From Sulfurospirillum multivorans DSM 12446 (GTDB taxonomy: Bacteria; Campylobacterota; Campylobacteria; Campylobacterales; Sulfurospirillaceae), in NCBI RefSeq assembly GCF_000568815.1, contig NZ_CP007201.1, positions 2,613,654 to 2,677,653 on the forward strand: 64,000 bases of DNA, read 5' to 3'. The stretch's first letter is position 1. Every line of letters begins with the position of its first letter. Below the pieces are notes generated by a model. That model was not told where the DNA came from and ran no database searches. It saw only the letters and a program-made list of their open reading frames with translations. Shown here in pieces: positions 59,901-64,000 of this stretch. Made by a program: the position numbers and the translations under genes.

Positions 59901-60407
59901 TTAGTGTCCTTTGAGTCGTTGTCGTATTTTTGGATCGCTCATATTTTCGCCTCTGAGCATGCGAAGACGCATCTCCGTAAAGTCTATCATACCCTCTTTT
60001 GGATTTTCGTAGGCGGCAAAACCATAGAGCATCGGTGTCTCTTCGGTGAATGTGTACGACGCTTTGAGCGCATCAATGTAGCGATTACTTTCAGTACTAA
60101 AGACCCACAGGGTAATGGTTTCAGGGTCAATTTTCTGCTCCTTAAGCCACAAAATGGCACACCCAATGTCATCAAAAAAGTGCGTTTTAAGATCATTCGT
60201 GATGATCTGCGCTGTATGTTTTTTACCCACAAGGTACATGTTGCAAAGCGCGCAGGTCACGGTATTGTCCTTAAATTCTAATGGAACTCTCTCTTTATTG
60301 ATCATTTGCGTGGGGAGTTGATGCTTTACATGTAAAAACCAAAAGAGCCCACCCAGCGCAAGAAGAGGAAAAAGTACGAGAATAAAAACAGCTATTTTTT
60401 GCTTCAT
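59901..60407 (-). CDS. NosL-like copper-binding protein
   Basis: 168 residues, N-terminal membrane/signal helix (AVFILVLFPLLALGGLFWFL) and a periplasmic domain with CALCNMYLVGKKH, a C-x-x-C-x-M motif as in NosL (which binds Cu(I)). FFDDIGCAILWLK is the second conserved NosL block. NosL delivers copper to nitrous oxide reductase, but no nosZ is in view. Coupled by 4 bp to the preceding membrane gene, forming an operon with an FtsX/LolD-type ABC transporter. Confidence 0.75.
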   Translation of the reverse strand: MKQKIAVFILVLFPLLALGGLFWFLHVKHQLPTQMINKERVPLEFKDNTVTCALCNMYLVGKKHTAQIITNDLKTHFFDDIGCAILWLKEQKIDPETITLWVFSTESNRYIDALKASYTFTEETPMLYGFAAYENPKEGMIDFTEMRLRMLRGENMSDPKIRQRLKGH

Positions 60408-61366
60408 AACCAGACTCCATTGCGTAGAAAATAGACGAGAGGATAGGCAGAAATGCTGAGCAGATAGAGCGTATTAAATGCCAAAGAAGCACGCATAAAT
60501 CGAGGCTGAGTTCGTTGTGAAAGAAGCGCTAACACGCCTCCGCCCATCCCCAAAAACGTGCCTGCAAACAAGAAAGCATACAGCGCGTACCCGACATAAT
60601 AATAATCTTTTTGCAACAGACAAAACGGGCAACGATGTGTCGGAAGCTCGTACACATAGGTGCTAAAAAAGATGATCAACGAGATGATCGCAAAAATGAG
60701 GAAAAGCGCGTTGGAGACAATCAAAAGCAGACGGTTTTTAAGTCCATACGCCAAGAGTGTGATGCCAAAAGAGCCGTAAAAGAGCCCGACCCAAATGCGC
60801 TCATCGACCACAAAAAGCAGTGACATGTACGAATCACTTGCCGCGGAGAAGAGCGTTCCGCAACAGCTGACGATTTTGCTGATATTGAGGCTGGAAAAAA
60901 ACGAGACTTCAAGCGCGATTTCGGCAAAAAGAGGCAGTGAAAAAAGTAAAAACAGAACAAATTTGAGTCGTGTAAAGGGAAGTTTTTCATCATTGACATC
61001 AGCATAATGCAAGAGCAACCAAAAGCCAAAAAGGTAGAGATTGAGCAGTTTAAACAGCGTCAAGTAAAGCCCAAAATCGACCGAGTTCACCACCCCTGCG
61101 GCACACATCGCTCCTGCGATGATGGAAGAGAGTTTGTCGCACGTGTAGATAAAAAAGGCAAACAGCGGCAGTTTGAGCATAAAAATATACTTGATGATGA
61201 TGGCACCCAAATAGCTCTGTTTGGAGAGCGTGTATTGCAAGGGTGTCGTTGCTTTGGCGTTCCAGTGAAATGCGATGCGAAACGCCACAACCCACGCGAT
61301 GAGCCCAAAAAAGCAAAAGATGGCATCTAGCGTTAAAAGCGCGATAATTTCAGGCGTCAAGCTCAT
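60404..61366 (-). CDS. Polytopic membrane protein with periplasmic-type CPFC motif
   Basis: 320 residues with about eight membrane helices. A HRCPFCLLQKDYYYVGY segment near 245-260 is a CxxC close to a membrane face, as in disulfide/heme or copper handling proteins. KIVSCCGTLFS holds two further Cys. No named family recognised. It overlaps the ATPase gene and the NosL-like gene by 4 bp each, so it is integral to this operon. Confidence 0.7.
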   Translation of the reverse strand: MSLTPEIIALLTLDAIFCFFGLIAWVVAFRIAFHWNAKATTPLQYTLSKQSYLGAIIIKYIFMLKLPLFAFFIYTCDKLSSIIAGAMCAAGVVNSVDFGLYLTLFKLLNLYLFGFWLLLHYADVNDEKLPFTRLKFVLFLLFSLPLFAEIALEVSFFSSLNISKIVSCCGTLFSAASDSYMSLLFVVDERIWVGLFYGSFGITLLAYGLKNRLLLIVSNALFLIFAIISLIIFFSTYVYELPTHRCPFCLLQKDYYYVGYALYAFLFAGTFLGMGGGVLALLSQRTQPRFMRASLAFNTLYLLSISAYPLVYFLRNGVWL

Positions 61367-62028
61367 ACCAGTTCACCATTTTTGATCTCGATGATGCGAT
61401 CGACAAACCCAAGCTCAAAAAAGAGCGGATCGTGCGTTGCGATCAGTTGCGTAATGCCTTGATGTTTAAGTCTTTCAAACTGCGCTATCAGCTCACGCGA
61501 GAGGTTTTCATCGAGATTGGCGGTTGGCTCATCGGCTAAAATGAGCAGAGGGTTATTGACCAAAGCACGGGCAATCGCCACGCGTTGTTGCTCGCCTCCT
61601 GAGAGTCGGTTCACGCGCATCTGCGCTTTATGCGCGATGCCACACTGCTCCATCGATGTTTTGGCTTTTTCATCCAAAAGAGAGAGCGCAAGATTTTCAG
61701 GAATCAGGGGTGTTATGACATTTTCAAGAGCAGTCAAATGCGGAATCAAATGAAATTTCTGAAAGATAAACCCGATCTTTTGACGACGCAACTTGGCGCT
61801 AAAGGGTTCAGGCAATTTTGAAATTTCCCTGCCATCCACACTCACTTCGCCACTGTTGGGTTGCGCAAGCCCTGCGATTAAGGAGAGCAATGTACTCTTG
61901 CCACTTCCGCTATTTCCTTTGAGCACGACACACTCGCCACGCTTTACATGTAAAGAGATTTGGCGCAGCGCAAACACGCTCTCATCGCCTTGCATAAAGC
62001 TTTTACACACATCATGAAGTTGTATCAT
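61363..62028 (-). CDS. ABC transporter ATPase, LolD/MacB-type
   Basis: 221 residues: Walker [14 protein letters not shown], signature [16 protein letters not shown], Walker [13 protein letters not shown], His-loop IATHDP. Type used with FtsX-like permeases for mechanotransmission, not simple import. It is followed by an FtsX-like permease gene upstream (4-bp overlap). Confidence 0.9.
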   Translation of the reverse strand: MIQLHDVCKSFMQGDESVFALRQISLHVKRGECVVLKGNSGSGKSTLLSLIAGLAQPNSGEVSVDGREISKLPEPFSAKLRRQKIGFIFQKFHLIPHLTALENVITPLIPENLALSLLDEKAKTSMEQCGIAHKAQMRVNRLSGGEQQRVAIARALVNNPLLILADEPTANLDENLSRELIAQFERLKHQGITQLIATHDPLFFELGFVDRIIEIKNGELV

Positions 62029-63200
62029 CGCATCACCTCATCCGCATCCAAACTTGAAGCACGCCATGAGGGAATCAAGGTCGCGGCTATGTAAATGGGC
62101 ACGCTGAGTAAAAAGAGCAAAATGACCATGGAAAGATTGAAACTAAACGGAAGCACAAAGGTGGGTTTGAGCTCAGAATAGCCCATAAAAAGGTTGCGCA
62201 AGAGCGGTGCTTGCAGTGCATACACGTAAAAAAGCGCGCATGAGATGCTCAGTAAAAAAGCGCCCAACGAGAGAATGAAACTCTCATAAAACTTCTCTTT
62301 CACAATGTCATCACTGCTCCAACCAATCGCTTTTAAAATGCCGATTTCCCGCTTCTCTTCGGAGCTTAGCCCGCTGGTTTTATCGTAGATGATAATAAAA
62401 AAGGCAAACGCACAAACACTAAAAAGGGAGAGAAAAAAACCACTTTTATAATCAAAAATATTTTGGTAACTCACCCTAATGTCATCTTGCGTAATGGCGC
62501 GCATATCAGGATAGCGCGTCGTGATTTTCTGCACAATGGTCGCAATCTCTTTGACATTCGCCACTTTCACCACAATGTCAGTCGCTTTGCTCTCCTCCAT
62601 GCCAAAAATGGCATAGGCAAGTTTTTTAGGAAGAATGATAAGATCGTTTGACTCCAAAGCAAGATCGGAATGAAAAACCCCAGCGATCGGCACTCTTTTC
62701 CACTGACCATCGGGCGTAATAAAGTTAAAAAAGTCGCTGTAGTAGTTCTCGGCTAAGATTTTTTTCACCCCCTCGCCTACGATCATGCTCTCTTTATTGG
62801 CGAGCAGTTTCATATCGAAATGTTGGGTCAGACGCGTAAGTGTTGGTGAATACTGTTCCTCATACGCGTCGATGCCCACCACCGAAAAATTCACGCCTGC
62901 GGGTTTAAAATAGTAGTAACCCCACACACGTGGTGTCACTGCACTAATACCTTCAATGTCCAAAAGTGCCTCTGCGCGTGTAATAGGCACATCGCTCTGT
63001 TTGCCAGCGATAAAACGTTGCAAGGTGATCTGTGGCAAGGTTTTCAGCGTCGAATTTAGCTCCAATTTGATCGCATCGGCGATCATCAAAACTGAAGCGA
63101 GCAGAAAAATCAGCAGGCTTAAAATCAAAAAGATAAAAAAATTCTTGCTAAAACGCCGCATCAACGAGCGAATCGCGTAATCCAGCAGTAAAAAATTCAT
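62025..63200 (-). CDS. FtsX/MacB-like ABC permease
   Basis: 391 residues from the ATG at 63200 (an upstream GTG at 63212 lies in the previous gene). Membrane helix near the N-terminus, a large periplasmic MacB-type domain (about 45-240), then three C-terminal helices with LFSVCAFAFFIIIY, REIGILKAIGWSSDDIVKEK (the family's cytosolic coupling loop) and ISCALFYVYALQ. Partner of the LolD-like ATPase. Together with NosL-like and CPFC proteins it may export or fold an extracytoplasmic copper protein; inference. Confidence 0.88.
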   Translation of the reverse strand: MNFLLLDYAIRSLMRRFSKNFFIFLILSLLIFLLASVLMIADAIKLELNSTLKTLPQITLQRFIAGKQSDVPITRAEALLDIEGISAVTPRVWGYYYFKPAGVNFSVVGIDAYEEQYSPTLTRLTQHFDMKLLANKESMIVGEGVKKILAENYYSDFFNFITPDGQWKRVPIAGVFHSDLALESNDLIILPKKLAYAIFGMEESKATDIVVKVANVKEIATIVQKITTRYPDMRAITQDDIRVSYQNIFDYKSGFFLSLFSVCAFAFFIIIYDKTSGLSSEEKREIGILKAIGWSSDDIVKEKFYESFILSLGAFLLSISCALFYVYALQAPLLRNLFMGYSELKPTFVLPFSFNLSMVILLFLLSVPIYIAATLIPSWRASSLDADEVMR

Positions 63201-63201
63201 A

Positions 63202-63513
63202 TTAAAAATCACGTTCTATCCTTGAAGGCTGTGTGTTGGGTGCGAAATGGTAGACAAAAGTGGAAGGGAAATACTCTAACAGTTCGGGCGATTCATTAAA
63301 ATAAGAGAAAACATCGCTGAGACTTCGATGACGAACATAGTGTGCTTCACCGACAAGTGCAAGATCGGGAAGCCCTACCAATGCGCTCAATGCTTCTTTA
63401 CATGTAAGCTTTTCTTGAGTCAGTGCACGCGTGGATGAGAAGTAAAACAGTTGTGCCATTATCGTGACACAAAGCGTCATAAAAAGTGCAAAAAACGTGA
63501 TTCGAGCTGACAT
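63202..63513 (-). CDS. Small exported protein, first gene of the ABC/NosL-like operon
   Basis: 103 residues from the ATG at 63513 (GGAG five bases upstream; ATG 63516 is adjacent). Signal-anchor helix (FFALFMTLCVTIMAQLFYF), then a short periplasmic segment with LVGEAHYVRHRSLSDVF. No family recognised. One bp before the permease gene. Confidence 0.6.
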   Translation of the reverse strand: MSARITFFALFMTLCVTIMAQLFYFSSTRALTQEKLTCKEALSALVGLPDLALVGEAHYVRHRSLSDVFSYFNESPELLEYFPSTFVYHFAPNTQPSRIERDF

Positions 63514-63568
63514 CATCTCTCCTGTAACATTCGCGAAGATTGTACCACACGAACGCTCTTTTATCAAT

Positions 63569-63594
63569 AGAGTTTTACACAGCTGAAAAACTCT
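63569..63594. terminator. Stem-loop between the ABC operon and the next exporter gene
   Basis: AGAGTTTT (63569-63576) pairs with AAAACTCT (63587-63594). The 220-bp space (63517-63735) also holds an imperfect pair, GTTTGGGCTTTGCC/AAGCCATTTTGGCTT. No clear T tract follows the stem. Confidence 0.35.
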
Positions 63595-63735
63595 CTACCT
63601 CGCAAGAGGCAAGCTTTAGTGCCATAGCGGCTAGCGTAGGTGTTTGGGCTTTGCCTAAACGCCGTGTAAAAATAGAGTTATAAGCCATTTTGGCTTACAA
63701 TACGGCATCTTAAATGCTTTAGCGAAGGACGTTTT

Positions 63736-64000
63736 ATGCAACTTGATATTTGGCTTACGATGCTGGTCGCATCCATTCTCATCAGTGTTTCCCCAGGAGC
63801 AGGTGCGGTGGTTTCTATGAATTATGGACTCAAATACGGGCTCAAACGCTCTTATGCCGCCATTATGGGGCTTCAAATGGGGCTTTTTGTGCAAACCTTT
63901 GTGGTCGTCATTGGACTTGGCTCACTGATTATGAGCTCACTTCTGCTGTTTAACATCATCAAGTGGATTGGTGTGATTTATTTGATCTTTTTAGGGGTGA
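63736..64000 (+). CDS. LysE-type exporter, 3' end missing (runs off window end)
   Basis: The visible 88 residues begin MQLDIWLTMLVASILISVSP, followed by GAGAVVSMNYGLKYGLKRS, the LysE signature, and IKWIGVIYLIFLG of the third helix. Belongs to the homoserine-lactone/threonine exporter branch as far as can be seen. The gene continues past base 64000. Confidence 0.85.
   Translation, partial: MQLDIWLTMLVASILISVSPGAGAVVSMNYGLKYGLKRSYAAIMGLQMGLFVQTFVVVIGLGSLIMSSLLLFNIIKWIGVIYLIFLGV

Larger units (their letters stand above)
187..63417. repeat. Dispersed palindrome family TTACATGTAA, 32 copies in the window
   Basis: First base of each perfect copy: 187, 1994, 5249, 7367, 8329, 10367, 15359, 16041, 19181, 27420, 27981, 28851, 29444, 32771, 34617, 37445, 38013, 39230, 39363, 42746, 45386, 46061, 46412, 47628, 48524, 53988, 56311, 57067, 58440, 60326, 61944, 63408. 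Near matches: 15144 (CTACATGTAA) and 50401 (TTACATGTAG). Most extend to TTTACATGTAAA, and four to CTTTACATGTAAAG. Thirty lie within genes, as LHV(K/N/S/T) or (F/L/I)TC(K/N) in the protein; 16041 and 58440 are intergenic. A random 10-mer would be expected well under once in 64 kb. Confidence 0.95.

Overview
The window reads as chromosome of a Campylobacterota bacterium, most like Sulfurospirillum. This rests on gene content (split DnaG/RNase clusters, chemotaxis with CheB/CheD, FeoAB with a Cys-rich partner, LysE exporters), on compact operons joined by ATGA overlaps, and on AT-rich promoters. No 16S gene is present, so the genus is an inference.

Layout. 0-7.5 kb: housekeeping genes (aroC end, rnc, rnhA, a TPR membrane protein, dnaG, a PP-loop thiolase-like gene), then a response regulator/CheC/diguanylate cyclase trio. 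7.7-18.9 kb: a long minus-strand accessory chemosensory operon in the order cheY, cheW, mcp, small STAS-like gene, cheA (broken by two 1-nt frameshifts), cheR, a kinase-like protein without the phosphorylatable His, cheD, cheB, a PAS histidine kinase and a response regulator. 19.1-19.8 kb: J-domain gene and tRNA-Ala(GGC). 19.9-23.2 kb: a decayed defence-type patch in which an IS21-family element sits at the end of a truncated TIR-domain gene. The element is flanked on each side by a tandem duplication, and a metallophosphoesterase remnant lies upstream.

23.5-58.3 kb is an iron island. It holds a candidate ferrosome (fez-like) cluster: a P1B-6-type ATPase with an SCA motif, five small membrane, ferritin-like or HMA-like proteins, a second P1B ATPase and a Fur-family regulator. 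With it are a porin, a PepSY membrane protein (frameshifted), two TonB receptors, a two-component system, FeoA/FeoB and its Cys-rich partner, ExbB-ExbD-HemP-TonB-FecI-FecR-FecA-like genes, an EAL protein, a DUF2325 protein and a PhnCDE-type ABC transporter with a HAD hydrolase. Ni/Co exporters, a flavodoxin and an unknown protein close the island. Eleven 15-bp sites of the form TGATA-N5-TATCA stand in front of these operons and are read here as Fur boxes.

58.4-64 kb: two LysE-type exporters (the second runs off the window), an SDR epimerase and a NosL-like lipoprotein/ABC transporter operon.

The strongest unexplained sequence signal is a palindrome, TTACATGTAA (usually TTTACATGTAAA), present 32 times across the window. 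Thirty copies lie inside genes, and none lies between 19.2 and 27.4 kb, a gap that includes the IS/defence remnant.
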